Virus record (IMG/VR): IMGVR_UViG_3300015241_000016
Location: 1-64,000 of that record
Strand: one strand, 5' to 3'
From: a virus
DNA length: 64,000 bases
Below are positions 52,195-61,735 of the stretch, one piece after another (positions within the stretch are counted from its first letter, which is position 1; the number at the start of each line of letters is the position of its first letter). The notes under the pieces were generated by a model, which was not told where the DNA came from, did not search any database, and saw only the letters and a program-made list of their open reading frames with translations. The translations under genes and the position numbers were made by a program.

Positions 52195-54667
52195 CGGCAT
52201 CAAATGTTTGATTACCCCTTTCAAGTTGGGCCTTGTTATTATCTGCAACTAATTTGTTGTTCTTTATCTGCTCTTTGCTCTCGCTCATCGTGTGAGCTTT
52301 CGCCGTATTCAATGCATCATCAACTGCTATATCTGCTTTTGCCTGAGTGCCAATATTAACATCTTTGGCCTGCCCTTTCCCTTGTACAAGCATCATAGCA
52401 GTTTTTAATTTTGCCTGCTCTAATTCCATCTGGCGTTCATGCATTAATTCTTCCTTATGGGCATTCTCTCGTTCTTTCTGCTTGGCAGCAACCATTAGAA
52501 GGGTATACGCATACTTATAATTTATGGATACTACCCCCATTACCAAACCAACGGCATCATAGGAAACCTTTTCTTCTTGCGCCATCCGATTAGCCAATTC
52601 GATAACATACTGCTGGTTAGCATGTACATCTTCCAGGGATACGGTCAATCCAATTTCTTCTAAATTAGTATCTTCCAAACCTTCTAGCATCCAAACCTGG
52701 GCATTACCAACCACTGACGCAAATTCATCAAACCTTTTTTTATATTCATACCTTTTTTTCTCTTTAATCATGCACATAATATGCTGCACGCATCTTTCTC
52801 CGAACATCACAAGGAATTCTCTTACCCCTTTTTCTATGAACCATGTGCTATCCTGAGAAGCGACAAGCGCTGCCTGTACACCGGCAACGGGAGTTCTTGG
52901 CTTTGGTTGACTAAGATCATTCTGACCAAGACATATCACCATCTGAGAATATAAGTCAACAATTATTTTAAGATACCTTTCGGCTCTCTCAAGCTGACCA
53001 TTTTTTATTGGAATGACAAAGTGTGAAGGATCAAATGGGAGTGGGTTGCCCTGCTTATCCGTCATTTTAAGAAAGGTCATATTCCCTTGCTTAATTTGTC
53101 TCATCACCTGCAATGTAGCTGCTACCCCTGTTCCTTTACCGTCTTTATTAGCTTCTTCCACTCCATTCAGCACTCCTCCTAAAAACTCTTCTGCCAAGGC
53201 AACCGCATCTACATCATTTATAAGACAATTTTGAAATTTATGCCATGCCGTATGTATTTTAGGCATGAATGCCTGCTCAAGATCGGTAAAAGAAGGTCCT
53301 TCATCTTTCCATATAACCAGAGTGCTTTTAGCATACCTCATATCGATGCCGTAACGATACATATCCACATCCTTTTTTAAATTGAATATATATCTTGATT
53401 GCCATGCCCAATCAATAGCGGCATTATTATTTAATTTTCCATCGGGAGGAGGTACATAATAGAAAGAATACCAGACATTATATATTTTTTGTTCTGCCTG
53501 AATATCATTTTTACTTTTTTCTTTTTGATCCGGCAGCCAACTTAATTTAGCAGGTTGCATTATTTTTACTTTGCCTTGAGTATCCTTAACTGCGAAGTTT
53601 TCAGCATCTTGAGTAAGACAGGACATATAACCAATCCTTATCTTGGCATTACTTCCTTTTACGGAATCCGCTTTTGTCCAAGCTATCCCATGCTGAGAAC
53701 CTGAATTTTTGTTAAGCTCAAAAACTTCTTTTAATTCTTCATTATTGAGAGTAGTTCCGAACTGTCTGACAAATTCGGAAAATGTGATGTCTTTTTCATA
53801 ATACCATCCAACAATATCTTCCCCATTGAAGGTACTGAATGGACTAGTCCGTAATACATCTGGTTCGAGATATTCTACAATTCCACGACCAGTTGTTTCA
53901 TCTGTATACCACCTGCCACAGGATTTATTAAAATTTACTATATCCCTACTGAAATGCTCTGAAACAATTGCCCATTTATTTAAGTTTATGAGATAGTGTT
54001 TGATACCCATCTCGAAAGCACGTTCTAAATCACCCTTGTATACATAAGTCTCATAAAGAGCAAGATCCTGCTTATCTCGTATTTCACTTTTTATATAGTC
54101 AAGGAGATTGTCAATACTATCCACCACGTTAGCGCCATCTTTCCCCTTACCTAATGATTTTACATAATTATATGGGGATTGACTTTCTTTTATCGGGGGG
54201 AGGCCAATTTGTTCATTGACCTCATTTATCAATTTTCTAAACTCCCGCTGCCAAATCATTTTATCCTTATCCTTCTGCTTTTGGGATTTGGCATATTTAT
54301 CTATTTCATTGACCTGTATTTGATTTTCAATACCAATTTTATTCAAACGGGCATATAAATTATTTCGGAGATGTACATTAAATGGGTGTGCTTTCCAATC
54401 TGAGGCGAAGTATTCGGCTGTTCCTCCTTTTCCTTGGGGGGTCCGGGGATCTATAATGTTTTTATAAACATCCGTATCTAATTCCAATTTCTCAAGCCTT
54501 CTATAGTCTTTTTTTCGTTCCCTATCTAGGAATTGAACATAGTTTTGTTTGGCATAGAACAAATTTTGCGCTGCCCAGAGGCGGTTTTTGAATGCAGGGT
54601 CAAAAAAGTTGAGGTCCGTATAAAACCAAGTACGGTCCGTAATTAATGGAGGCTTTTTTTCTGCCAT
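52172..54667 (-). CDS. Portal protein
   Basis: 831 residues, the expected size for crAss-like portals. Helical N-terminus (NRLWAAQNLFYAKQNYVQF), a wing with beta-strands (GRGIVEYLEPDVLRTSPF, FNGEDIVGWYYEKDITF), the stem/crown part around QAFMPKIHTAWHKFQNCLIND and GQNDLSQPKPRTPVAG, and a Gln/Lys-rich helical C-terminus (HKEELMHERQMELEQAKLK) forming the barrel. Lies two genes downstream of the terminase in the order terminase, GroES-like, small protein, portal. Forms the dodecameric DNA gate. Confidence 0.75.
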   Translation of the reverse strand: MAEKKPPLITDRTWFYTDLNFFDPAFKNRLWAAQNLFYAKQNYVQFLDRERKKDYRRLEKLELDTDVYKNIIDPRTPQGKGGTAEYFASDWKAHPFNVHLRNNLYARLNKIGIENQIQVNEIDKYAKSQKQKDKDKMIWQREFRKLINEVNEQIGLPPIKESQSPYNYVKSLGKGKDGANVVDSIDNLLDYIKSEIRDKQDLALYETYVYKGDLERAFEMGIKHYLINLNKWAIVSEHFSRDIVNFNKSCGRWYTDETTGRGIVEYLEPDVLRTSPFSTFNGEDIVGWYYEKDITFSEFVRQFGTTLNNEELKEVFELNKNSGSQHGIAWTKADSVKGSNAKIRIGYMSCLTQDAENFAVKDTQGKVKIMQPAKLSWLPDQKEKSKNDIQAEQKIYNVWYSFYYVPPPDGKLNNNAAIDWAWQSRYIFNLKKDVDMYRYGIDMRYAKSTLVIWKDEGPSFTDLEQAFMPKIHTAWHKFQNCLINDVDAVALAEEFLGGVLNGVEEANKDGKGTGVAATLQVMRQIKQGNMTFLKMTDKQGNPLPFDPSHFVIPIKNGQLERAERYLKIIVDLYSQMVICLGQNDLSQPKPRTPVAGVQAALVASQDSTWFIEKGVREFLVMFGERCVQHIMCMIKEKKRYEYKKRFDEFASVVGNAQVWMLEGLEDTNLEEIGLTVSLEDVHANQQYVIELANRMAQEEKVSYDAVGLVMGVVSINYKYAYTLLMVAAKQKERENAHKEELMHERQMELEQAKLKTAMMLVQGKGQAKDVNIGTQAKADIAVDDALNTAKAHTMSESKEQIKNNKLVADNNKAQLERGNQTFDAVSPQQQQ

Positions 54668-54737
54668 TGTTCACTTGTTTATACGACAAACAGGCAATGG
54701 ATATTTCCACCGCCTTTAAAATATTTCAGACGCTTTT

Positions 54738-54905
54738 TTAGACGGTAGCGAAGACTAAGGCATTCCCTACCACTGTAGCATATACTACTGCCGTAGTCAT
54801 AAATAACAGAATGTCGCCACTCTGCAATGTAGAACCGATAGCCCCAGCAGCAGAGGTGATATTAGTGGTTCCTACTTGATAATTATTACGAATAATGCGT
54901 AGCAT
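54738..54905 (-). CDS. 55-aa hydrophobic beta-rich protein
   Basis: 55 codons (MLRIIRNNYQVGTTNIT...) between the portal and the GroES-like gene. Ala/Gly/Val/Thr-rich with a final stretch DILLFMTTAVVYATVVGNALVF. It could be a small membrane peptide or a beta-hairpin head-decoration peptide. Placement in an otherwise empty 275-nt gap supports it as a gene. Confidence 0.5.
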   Translation of the reverse strand: MLRIIRNNYQVGTTNITSAAGAIGSTLQSGDILLFMTTAVVYATVVGNALVFATV

Positions 54906-54942
54906 TTGCTTGTTTTTTAGGACTTAAAGATAGGGTTTTTTA

Positions 54943-55659
54943 TTATTCTACAACTTTTTGATCAGAATTTACATAGAGGAGGACGTCATCGGAGCATATG
55001 CAGTCTATTTTTAATCCTCCTGCTTGAATGCTAAATATGTCATAATCATGGACATGTATTTCATTTCCCGGGAAGATTCCAAACTTATCTTGGCTTTCTT
55101 TTGAGGATGTCAAAACTTTACGGGTATAGTTACTTTCCGTCTCATTATACAGGATTCCAGCGTCGCTTACCCTGGCAATGACATTAGGCCTTTGCTCCAA
55201 AAATACATACGGTTCCCGGGAATACACTTTCCCATCTCGAACCACTCCTAAGAGCATGGAAAGGGTATCATAATCTCCTTTACAGTAGGCCAACTGATCA
55301 CGGGGACTATTCTGGTTGGCATAAGCAATTAAGTCTTCAGTATGGTAGACCGTGACAGCTTCCAACCAGTAAACGGACCCATCATCATCTTTATAAACTA
55401 TCCGTTCATCCATATTGCATAGCTTATAATCTATAATAGCCGTGTCGCCTACTTCAATACCTTGTACATTGTCTGCAATAGCTTCTACAATGCCTTCTTG
55501 AACGAATAGAGTAGCTTTTCTATCGTCAAGGTCTTGCGCTCCTACATTCGTAAAAAGACGAACCTTAGACCCATCATCGCGGATAATATCCTTAGTGAAT
55601 ATACTGTCTCTTGTGTCATTAGTAATCCGTATAAACACTTTATCTTTTAAAAGTTTCAT
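54943..55659 (-). CDS. GroES-like co-chaperonin fold protein
   Basis: 238 residues. The first half follows the GroES pattern: MKLLKDKVFIRITNDTRDSI, then a loop, FVQEGIVEAIADNVQGIEVGDTAIIDY and GSVYWLEAVTVY. The second half ends with a similar element (FGIFPGNEIHVHDYDIFSI, CICSDDVLLYVN), suggesting two GroES-like domains. Phage GroES relatives such as T4 gp31 redirect host GroEL to fold capsid protein, which would suit the neighbouring capsid genes. It could instead be a structural protein with the same beta-barrel. One nt after the terminase stop. Confidence 0.5.
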   Translation of the reverse strand: MKLLKDKVFIRITNDTRDSIFTKDIIRDDGSKVRLFTNVGAQDLDDRKATLFVQEGIVEAIADNVQGIEVGDTAIIDYKLCNMDERIVYKDDDGSVYWLEAVTVYHTEDLIAYANQNSPRDQLAYCKGDYDTLSMLLGVVRDGKVYSREPYVFLEQRPNVIARVSDAGILYNETESNYTRKVLTSSKESQDKFGIFPGNEIHVHDYDIFSIQAGGLKIDCICSDDVLLYVNSDQKVVE

Positions 55660-55660
55660 A

Positions 55661-57643
55661 TTACTGTCTTTTTACTATTATTTCATTAATTAGTTCCCCC
55701 ATTGTCTGATTTGATTGATCAGTCAAATTAGTGAACTGTATTTGTTTAAGTCCTAATTCCAGATAAATTTCAGTCATTGTTGGATCAAACTGAGTAGTAT
55801 TGTTAATATCGAAATTAACGTGACTTCTAAGCGCATCTTCAAAAGGATGGATAGCAACATGATCCTTTTGATCCTCTTCTTTTGGTGGTGCATATCTTGA
55901 CTGCATAAGAGATAATCCATCTTGCTTGGCTTTAGCATTACTCTGAGATACGCCATACAATCCATCTTCTCCTTTCATTAAAAATCCCAACATTCCGGCA
56001 TCTCTAAAATCTTCATATACATGGGGGACACTCCTTTCATGCATACAAGGATACCCCATGAACTTACAGGCTTTTATTATTTCTTTATTTACTTCTCTTG
56101 GATCATCCGGCCTCCATAATAAAAAAGCAACTTTTTCGTCTATAGCTCCTGTATTATAATAGTCTAGTTTTTTATGCCCCATGAGACAAGCCTGAGAAAT
56201 ATTACTACTGCTAGTAAGTAATTTTGGATAATTAATAGGATCATATCCGAAACACCCTTCCACATTGACAACAGGAAAAAACAATCCACCTCTTTTTATA
56301 AACCTGTTACTTAAATTTACTCCTTTTTCGAGTGAAAAATAAGGATCTACGGACCATAACCAAGGTCCGGTATCACTCGCCTCTCTATATATCTTTCCTT
56401 CTTTTTCTATAAGGATACTACGTACATATGGCCTATTTCTTGGCAACAATCCCTCTATTCCGTCTATCCTATTTTGCATTCTTATCTTTGGAAATATTGT
56501 AGAGGTTGAGGAAGATAGCAACGCATGTTCCTTGACTAAAGGAAGTTTGTATAAACTGAAGATATGTTCCTTTGTTCCTTTCTGATATTTATTATGTTCA
56601 TTTTGAATCCATGCTTCGGCCCTCTCTTTATCCACGATGCCGAATTTATCTGTATACTCTTTAGGAACGTACTGAGAATGGATAGCAGAAATAAAATACT
56701 CCCAGTTTCCGGATACCGTCTTTCCAAACTCATCTTTTCGTAAAGGATTTGAATTGGCTATAAGTTTATGCCAATCCATTGTAGCTTTAGCGGCATCCTT
56801 GGAATCACCCGAAGAACTCAGGCAATCAATCATCCCTTGTTTTCTGAAGTTCTGAACAACCTTTTTATTGACCTCAAACATTTCATAAGGACTAGTATCT
56901 TCTACCTTCGAAAATTCATCAAGAATTGATTCTATTGCCTCTAATCCGTCCGTGGCTTTAGCGGTCGTAGGGAATATATTAATTTTACCTCCCATCCATT
57001 CTTCTCCTTCCTCCTGAATCATATTGGACGTTAATTCAAGGGCTTTCCTTGGCTTCTTTCCGTTGGGAGCATAATAGTCTTCCCGCATCCATTTGGGTCT
57101 TCTGGAATAGCTGTCAATGATCGGAACCATATAGCTTGCTTGGGCCTTATCTCTAGTATCACTCTGAATCGTTACATAATTGGAAAAGTCACTGAGCATT
57201 TTATACTGAGAGAGGGAACACATGATAGTTGTCATTTTAGCCCGGCGTGGCTTTATCCATGTTCTTCCGGTACATGCGGCCTCTTTTTCTGTCAAATCGA
57301 TAAAATAGAAAACATTTCGCTCGTCGTCGAAATACATCAGTTTGGCAGAATTATAGGTACAGTATGTTAAATGATCATAATTCAGGCCCGTCATGTATTT
57401 TAACTCACCATTTATGAGTATAAAAACCCCCTCTATCCATCGTTGCCGTTCCCTTTCAATATATTCAATTCGATCTTTGGCAGACATCCTTTTTACATCC
57501 ATAATGGGAGGAGTACGCCAAAATTGATCGTTTTTTTTATGCTGATAATTTAGAATGAGCTTTTCATCTGAAGGCTCCTTGATAGGTACAACATATTGAT
57601 ATAGGCCATTTTGAAGAGTAAGTATTGTTTCGCTGACAGCCAT
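55661..57643 (-). CDS. Terminase large subunit
   Basis: 660 residues, normal for TerL. The ATPase half has a deviant Walker A (TGRTWIKPRRAKMT, ~125-138), a Walker B with acid pair (AIESILDEFSKVED, ~235-249), and motif-III-like DCLSSSGDSKD. The nuclease half has the RNase H-like series NVEGCFGYDP, LMGHKKLDYYNTGA, RPDDPREVNKEII and FDINNTTQFDP. It pumps DNA into the prohead and cuts the concatemer. Preceded by a winged-helix protein that may be the small subunit. Confidence 0.88.
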   Translation of the reverse strand: MAVSETILTLQNGLYQYVVPIKEPSDEKLILNYQHKKNDQFWRTPPIMDVKRMSAKDRIEYIERERQRWIEGVFILINGELKYMTGLNYDHLTYCTYNSAKLMYFDDERNVFYFIDLTEKEAACTGRTWIKPRRAKMTTIMCSLSQYKMLSDFSNYVTIQSDTRDKAQASYMVPIIDSYSRRPKWMREDYYAPNGKKPRKALELTSNMIQEEGEEWMGGKINIFPTTAKATDGLEAIESILDEFSKVEDTSPYEMFEVNKKVVQNFRKQGMIDCLSSSGDSKDAAKATMDWHKLIANSNPLRKDEFGKTVSGNWEYFISAIHSQYVPKEYTDKFGIVDKERAEAWIQNEHNKYQKGTKEHIFSLYKLPLVKEHALLSSSTSTIFPKIRMQNRIDGIEGLLPRNRPYVRSILIEKEGKIYREASDTGPWLWSVDPYFSLEKGVNLSNRFIKRGGLFFPVVNVEGCFGYDPINYPKLLTSSSNISQACLMGHKKLDYYNTGAIDEKVAFLLWRPDDPREVNKEIIKACKFMGYPCMHERSVPHVYEDFRDAGMLGFLMKGEDGLYGVSQSNAKAKQDGLSLMQSRYAPPKEEDQKDHVAIHPFEDALRSHVNFDINNTTQFDPTMTEIYLELGLKQIQFTNLTDQSNQTMGELINEIIVKRQ

Positions 57644-57707
57644 TTATCGCTCTATTTTACGTGTTTTTAGTACCCAGCAGTATACATGAAATGGGACTGA
57701 TTATTTA

Positions 57708-58505
57708 TCAGCAATTTACAGCGTATTTATTTATGATCCCGATTAAAACATCCTTACCAAGAGAGGTTATTTTGAGGATTGCTTTCTTGGATACCCCATA
57801 TTTCTGCACATAACCACGTTGTTGAAGTGTACCAAATGCTGTTTTTATCTTGGTTGGGCTGGATTGATAGGCTCTCTTAAAGGTTTGCTGGTAAATAGAG
57901 CTACTGGGAACCTCTTTCCCGGAGAAAAGAGTCATTAAAACGTATATTTCTGGGATATTCAATCCAGTCTGGGAAACGATCGTCTTTTTGTTTGATTCCC
58001 AATAAGTTAAGAACTTAATTATGTATTCTCGCTCCTCAGTAGCCTTGGCAACTTTATTTTTTGGAGAATTCTTAGCTTTTATGAGATAATTATAAGAAGG
58101 TGCCGCACTCAGGTCATTTAAGTACTGTAGGGAATCCCCTAATTCTTTGTTTCCGATAACTAACGTTCCACTGAGAATAATAGTCTTTGCCTGATCCTGG
58201 CTATAATCTCGTTCTTTTGCCGCCTTACGAAGCTCCATGAACTGCCCTGGTGTCATTCCCCGGTCTTCATCTTCAATTACTATCCAGAATCGTTTATTTA
58301 AAGCCCTCCAAAGGATGTATAGTTTTGCCAGAAATCCCAGTTTGCTAGTCGAGTTTGAATTGAAAGCGCCACCCTTCCGGAATAGTTTAAAAATAACATC
58401 CTTCGGTAAGGCGTCTTTTGCTTCCGGAGTTAAATGCGGGAATTGATCTACAAAATAGAGGTCAAGACTCTCACATGACAAATCAAATCGGGTTAAATAG
58501 GGCAT
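57708..58505 (-). CDS. Winged-helix protein, candidate small terminase or regulator
   Basis: 265 residues. The C-terminal 90 residues read as a MarR-like winged helix (EIYVLMTLFSGKEVPSSSIY, KIKTAFGTLQQRGYVQKYG, ILKITSLGKDVLIGIINKY). The N-terminal half is alpha/beta with LSGTLVIGNKELGD. A DNA-binding protein immediately upstream of TerL is the usual place for the small terminase subunit; a late transcription factor is the alternative. TerS proteins are too divergent to identify by eye. Confidence 0.5.
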   Translation of the reverse strand: MPYLTRFDLSCESLDLYFVDQFPHLTPEAKDALPKDVIFKLFRKGGAFNSNSTSKLGFLAKLYILWRALNKRFWIVIEDEDRGMTPGQFMELRKAAKERDYSQDQAKTIILSGTLVIGNKELGDSLQYLNDLSAAPSYNYLIKAKNSPKNKVAKATEEREYIIKFLTYWESNKKTIVSQTGLNIPEIYVLMTLFSGKEVPSSSIYQQTFKRAYQSSPTKIKTAFGTLQQRGYVQKYGVSKKAILKITSLGKDVLIGIINKYAVNC

Positions 58506-58682
58506 TTATTCGTTCGGCTTAGATTTTAGAGTATAACATGGATTTCCCGGACACCCTCCCCTTTCTGAATAAAATAGAATTTTACCACAATCACAGATTC
58601 TTTTATCTAAATGAACATCCTTTGACTGTGGAATTTGACCATCAACACGGTGAGCTTCTTTACATTTAATTTCCTGTTCCAT
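58506..58682 (-). CDS. 58-aa Cys-rich zinc-binding-like protein
   Basis: 58 codons: MEQEIKCKEAHRVDGQIPQ...KRICDCGKILFYSERGG and CPGNPCYTLKS. Five Cys and two His fit one zinc site, like a zinc ribbon. It overlaps the end of the glycosyltransferase gene by 17 nt and its stop abuts the winged-helix start. Could be a small regulator. Confidence 0.55.
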   Translation of the reverse strand: MEQEIKCKEAHRVDGQIPQSKDVHLDKRICDCGKILFYSERGGCPGNPCYTLKSKPNE

Positions 58683-59658
58683 TTTTTATACTGTTTATCA
58701 TTGATAACATTGTTTCAAATCTGTGTTTCCAAGTATGATTATCTAAGAAATTAGATTCTTGGAGTAAAGATATTTTATTAATCATTCCATGAAAGACTGG
58801 TTCATTTAGATAATTGTTGCATATATTTTTCAATTCCCAAAGTGTCTCCCAATATGGCATCGGTTTAAATGAAAAATCTTCTTTAAGTCCAGTGTAATAT
58901 TGAGGAATCGTAAGTGTTCCACAAGCCATTGCCCTCCATTGCCTATCGCTACAATATCCGTTTCTTTTGTAATTATTGTGGGTAATGGCAATCTTACATC
59001 CGTTATAAATATTCACTTCTTCAATTGGATTGACCATTTTACTACCGGGTTCCCATGCTATCCCATAAACACCGAATCTATCTCCAAATTCAGCCTTCAT
59101 AAAGTTAACCATTCCTACCCGTTCCTGTGCTTGTTCAAATTCAAGGTTAGTATTGGCATAATTATTCCCTATGAAAACTATCTCCGGATATTTTATATCA
59201 TCAGGAAGAACAATAGGTCGGTACTGATCGGTATCACATGAACTATGAAGATGTCCAACAGTATTTATTCCTCGCCTCTTTGCCTCTTCTACATCTTCAT
59301 GGCAGGCAAATAGTGTAAGTCCAAAATGGGTAGCAACATCATAATACCATTCTGTTTGTTCTGGACCTCTAACATCAAAAGTAAAATTAACAGTAAACCC
59401 ACATTTTGATAACTCAATAGCCGTTTCTTCGTCACATATAGAATCATTTTGAAATTGACAGAATATCAAGTCAGGCATTATCTGTTTTGCGGCAGCAATC
59501 ATTCGGCCTTGACATCCCAAAATCCCCTCATTAAATCGAACCGCCTGCCAATCAAAAAAATGATACTCGATAAATCCAGACCCCCTAAATCCTTTTTCCA
59601 TTCCTTTAGGTGAATGTGACGGAGCTTGTATGCCTATATGGAGGACGGATTTATACAT
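58666..59658 (-). CDS. Glycosyltransferase, GT-B type (Glyco_trans_1_2-like)
   Basis: 330 residues. N-terminal domain (YKSVLHIGIQAPSHSPKGMEKG) and C-terminal nucleotide-sugar domain with NIYNGCKIAITHNNYKRNGY, CSDRQWRAMACGTLTIPQYY and GLKEDFSFKPMPYWETLWEL, the arrangement of GT1/4-like enzymes that recognise the donor through the E/C-G loop. CACHEDVEEAKRRG is typical of the CgeB/YkvP-like subgroup. It probably transfers a sugar to a virion protein, phage DNA or host glycan. Confidence 0.72.
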   Translation of the reverse strand: MYKSVLHIGIQAPSHSPKGMEKGFRGSGFIEYHFFDWQAVRFNEGILGCQGRMIAAAKQIMPDLIFCQFQNDSICDEETAIELSKCGFTVNFTFDVRGPEQTEWYYDVATHFGLTLFACHEDVEEAKRRGINTVGHLHSSCDTDQYRPIVLPDDIKYPEIVFIGNNYANTNLEFEQAQERVGMVNFMKAEFGDRFGVYGIAWEPGSKMVNPIEEVNIYNGCKIAITHNNYKRNGYCSDRQWRAMACGTLTIPQYYTGLKEDFSFKPMPYWETLWELKNICNNYLNEPVFHGMINKISLLQESNFLDNHTWKHRFETMLSMINSIKNGTGN

Positions 59659-60340
59659 TTTTCATATTTTTAGTTGCCAATCGTTTTATAATATCATTCG
59701 AAGATTTTCCTCTTTTTAGACTGCCAGTAAATGTTCTATAATTTATTCCGAAATAATCTGCCGCATCCTTGGCAATCATTTTATGGCCGTCAAATTCGAT
59801 CCAGATATTAGTTCTTTTGCCCCTAGACTGCTCTCTTGTCGTCCCCCACCTACAGTTTTCTACAGTATAATTTCCATTTATGTCAGGCCATCTATCCAAA
59901 CTGTGTTTACTAGAGGGCCTACGTCCCATGTCTTTCAAAAAACTATCGAAACTATTTACCCATCTTTCACACACTTTTATTCCTCTAGCTCCGTAGTTTT
60001 TATATTGCTGGTCATTTACATCTAAGCACCTAGACTTCATATGTGACCAAGCATTATATTCTGGGTTAATGCTATTTTTTGGACATAACCCATGTGTTGT
60101 ATTGGTCGATATTAGTATCTCTTTTTTAAAACAGCCACACGACTTGATTATCCCATTTCTTAATGCCCCTAACAAAGCATTAACCTTTGCTCCGCAATCA
60201 CAAATGCAAACAATCATCCTACTTTTAATACCTCCTGATGAATAATGCGGCTCTCCTTCCTTTAAACAGATTAGTCTTCCGTATCTTTCTCCTATTACGT
60301 CTACTCTATTTCTCATCAATAATCGCTTTTGGTTTATCAT
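59651..60340 (-). CDS. YGGRGI-type putative homing endonuclease (copy 3)
   Basis: 229 residues (start may be Met9, MRNRVDVIGERYGRLICL). Zinc-binding part (VCICDCGAKVNALLGALRNG, KSCGCFKKEI), core (YNAWSHMKSRCLD, YKNYGARGIKVCERW, MGRRPSSKHSLDRWPDINGN, NCRWGTTREQSRGKR) and C-terminal KDAADYFGINYRTFTGSLKRG. Note YGARGI in place of YGGRGI. It splits the glycosylation module between a glycosyltransferase and a methyltransferase and overlaps the former by 8 nt. Confidence 0.72.
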   Translation of the reverse strand: MINQKRLLMRNRVDVIGERYGRLICLKEGEPHYSSGGIKSRMIVCICDCGAKVNALLGALRNGIIKSCGCFKKEILISTNTTHGLCPKNSINPEYNAWSHMKSRCLDVNDQQYKNYGARGIKVCERWVNSFDSFLKDMGRRPSSKHSLDRWPDINGNYTVENCRWGTTREQSRGKRTNIWIEFDGHKMIAKDAADYFGINYRTFTGSLKRGKSSNDIIKRLATKNMKNV

Positions 60341-60349
60341 ATGCCATAA

Positions 60350-60997
60350 TCAATATTTATATATATCTAATTTACTAAATTCTTCGAAGGAAGGAAATTT
60401 GTCACTTTCTTTTCTGAGGACCGAAAATATATTATATCCATCCACAAAGTTTCCAGAGGCAGCGTTTTCTCCAAGCTCTAATATTGAGTATCCAGCATGT
60501 TTAACTAGCCCGGTATAAAATTCCTGTGTCAGATATGTATATCCATGCTGAGGCCAATTTTTTGTTTTCGGATTGACATTTACCATAATTCCTCCTACCT
60601 TCAAAAGATTATGCTTATTTAGCCAAAAATTATAAAATCCTTCAATGATCTTTTTTTCTCCTTTTGGGTAGACGGAATTAATATGGCCTTCATGAAAAGA
60701 AACCGTTTCGTATTCATCTGCTTGAACTACATGTTCACCAAAACCTATATCTGTGACAAGATCAAACTTAGCTCCTATTGAAATAGGATAAGCAAGATCC
60801 AGCCTGAGAGCATTATTGTCACCTGCCAAATCTATACAAACATAATCTGATACCCCTTTCATACCATACCAACTCGAAATAAAAGGAGGAATAATCGATC
60901 TCGTTGTATAATCATTTTGCGAACCAGTGTCCAAAACGGACATTCCCGGCTCAATATATTTTTCTATTAATTTTATTTCATCCTGAGTGTATCCCAT
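60350..60997 (-). CDS. Class I SAM-dependent methyltransferase-like protein
   Basis: 215 residues. Motif I-like SVLDTGSQNDYTTRSI at ~20-35, a second strand YVCIDLAGDNNALRLDL holding the acidic ribose-binding residue, KFDLVTDIGFGEHV (motif IV position) and a C-terminal LLKVGGIMVNVNPKTKNW. Lacks the canonical GxGxG, so activity is uncertain. It may methylate a glycan within this module. Confidence 0.6.
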   Translation of the reverse strand: MGYTQDEIKLIEKYIEPGMSVLDTGSQNDYTTRSIIPPFISSWYGMKGVSDYVCIDLAGDNNALRLDLAYPISIGAKFDLVTDIGFGEHVVQADEYETVSFHEGHINSVYPKGEKKIIEGFYNFWLNKHNLLKVGGIMVNVNPKTKNWPQHGYTYLTQEFYTGLVKHAGYSILELGENAASGNFVDGYNIFSVLRKESDKFPSFEEFSKLDIYKY

Positions 60998-61000
60998 AAT

Positions 61001-61735
61001 TTATATTATTCCTCTATTTACTAAAATCGGCTCCCCGTATTCCTTTGTTACATCATGTGGTTCATAGCACAGAGTGCCGTAAGGTAATAATGGAATATTT
61101 CTTTTCCCAAGAATAAGCGACAAGCAAGGCTGATCCCCCCTATGACCCAAGAATCCAGGCCGAACGCTACCGTTTTTCATATTAAAAGAAACGCCGTCCA
61201 AACACATTTTCATCCATTCTTCGAAAATATCTATTGTGGATGGATGGTCAAAATCAAAGAAAACAGCACAGCACATCACTTGATTCATATTTTCTAAGTG
61301 CATTTCAGAAACTCCTGATCGTTCCAAGGCAAAATCGCTTACCCAGTTCTTTAGAGGAAATCCAAGGTTATCAAAAGCACAGACTCCATGTTCCTTGGCA
61401 TAATCCCAAAGAGGTGCCATATCGCCAACCTTAGTAACAGTACTATCACACCATGCTATACGCCTAAAACCAAGCTCATATGCCTCCCATATAAGGAAAA
61501 GTTTAAAACCATAATTTACCTCTTCCATATTGTAGCTCTTCCCGTATTTTTCTGTTATTGGTAAAGATCCCAACAATATTTTAACGCCAAGATATTCGTC
61601 AACATACGAATCGGTGCTTCTCAATAAGAAATCCCCATCATATCCGGTTTCTTTAAACGTTCGGATGAGACGCAAAATAGCCTTGTTATACATTTCCCGA
61701 CCTGATGAACTAAAGCTAACTATACATTCTTTCAT
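61001..61735 (-). CDS. GT-A-like glycosyltransferase
   Basis: 244 residues. ECIVSFSSSGREMYNKAILRL, YGFKLFLIWEAYELGFRRIAWCDSTVTKVGD and GHRGDQPCLSLILGKRNI (in part) follow the layout of nucleotide-sugar GT-A enzymes; CDS takes the place of the usual DxD metal site and HRGDQ the second acidic site. Overlaps the FkbM gene start by ATGA. No transmembrane anchor, so it acts in the cytoplasm. Confidence 0.6.
   Translation of the reverse strand: MKECIVSFSSSGREMYNKAILRLIRTFKETGYDGDFLLRSTDSYVDEYLGVKILLGSLPITEKYGKSYNMEEVNYGFKLFLIWEAYELGFRRIAWCDSTVTKVGDMAPLWDYAKEHGVCAFDNLGFPLKNWVSDFALERSGVSEMHLENMNQVMCCAVFFDFDHPSTIDIFEEWMKMCLDGVSFNMKNGSVRPGFLGHRGDQPCLSLILGKRNIPLLPYGTLCYEPHDVTKEYGEPILVNRGII

Noticed and set aside
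57708-58505. Firm assignment as small terminase subunit
   Set aside because: Only position and a winged-helix pattern support it; kept as candidate.
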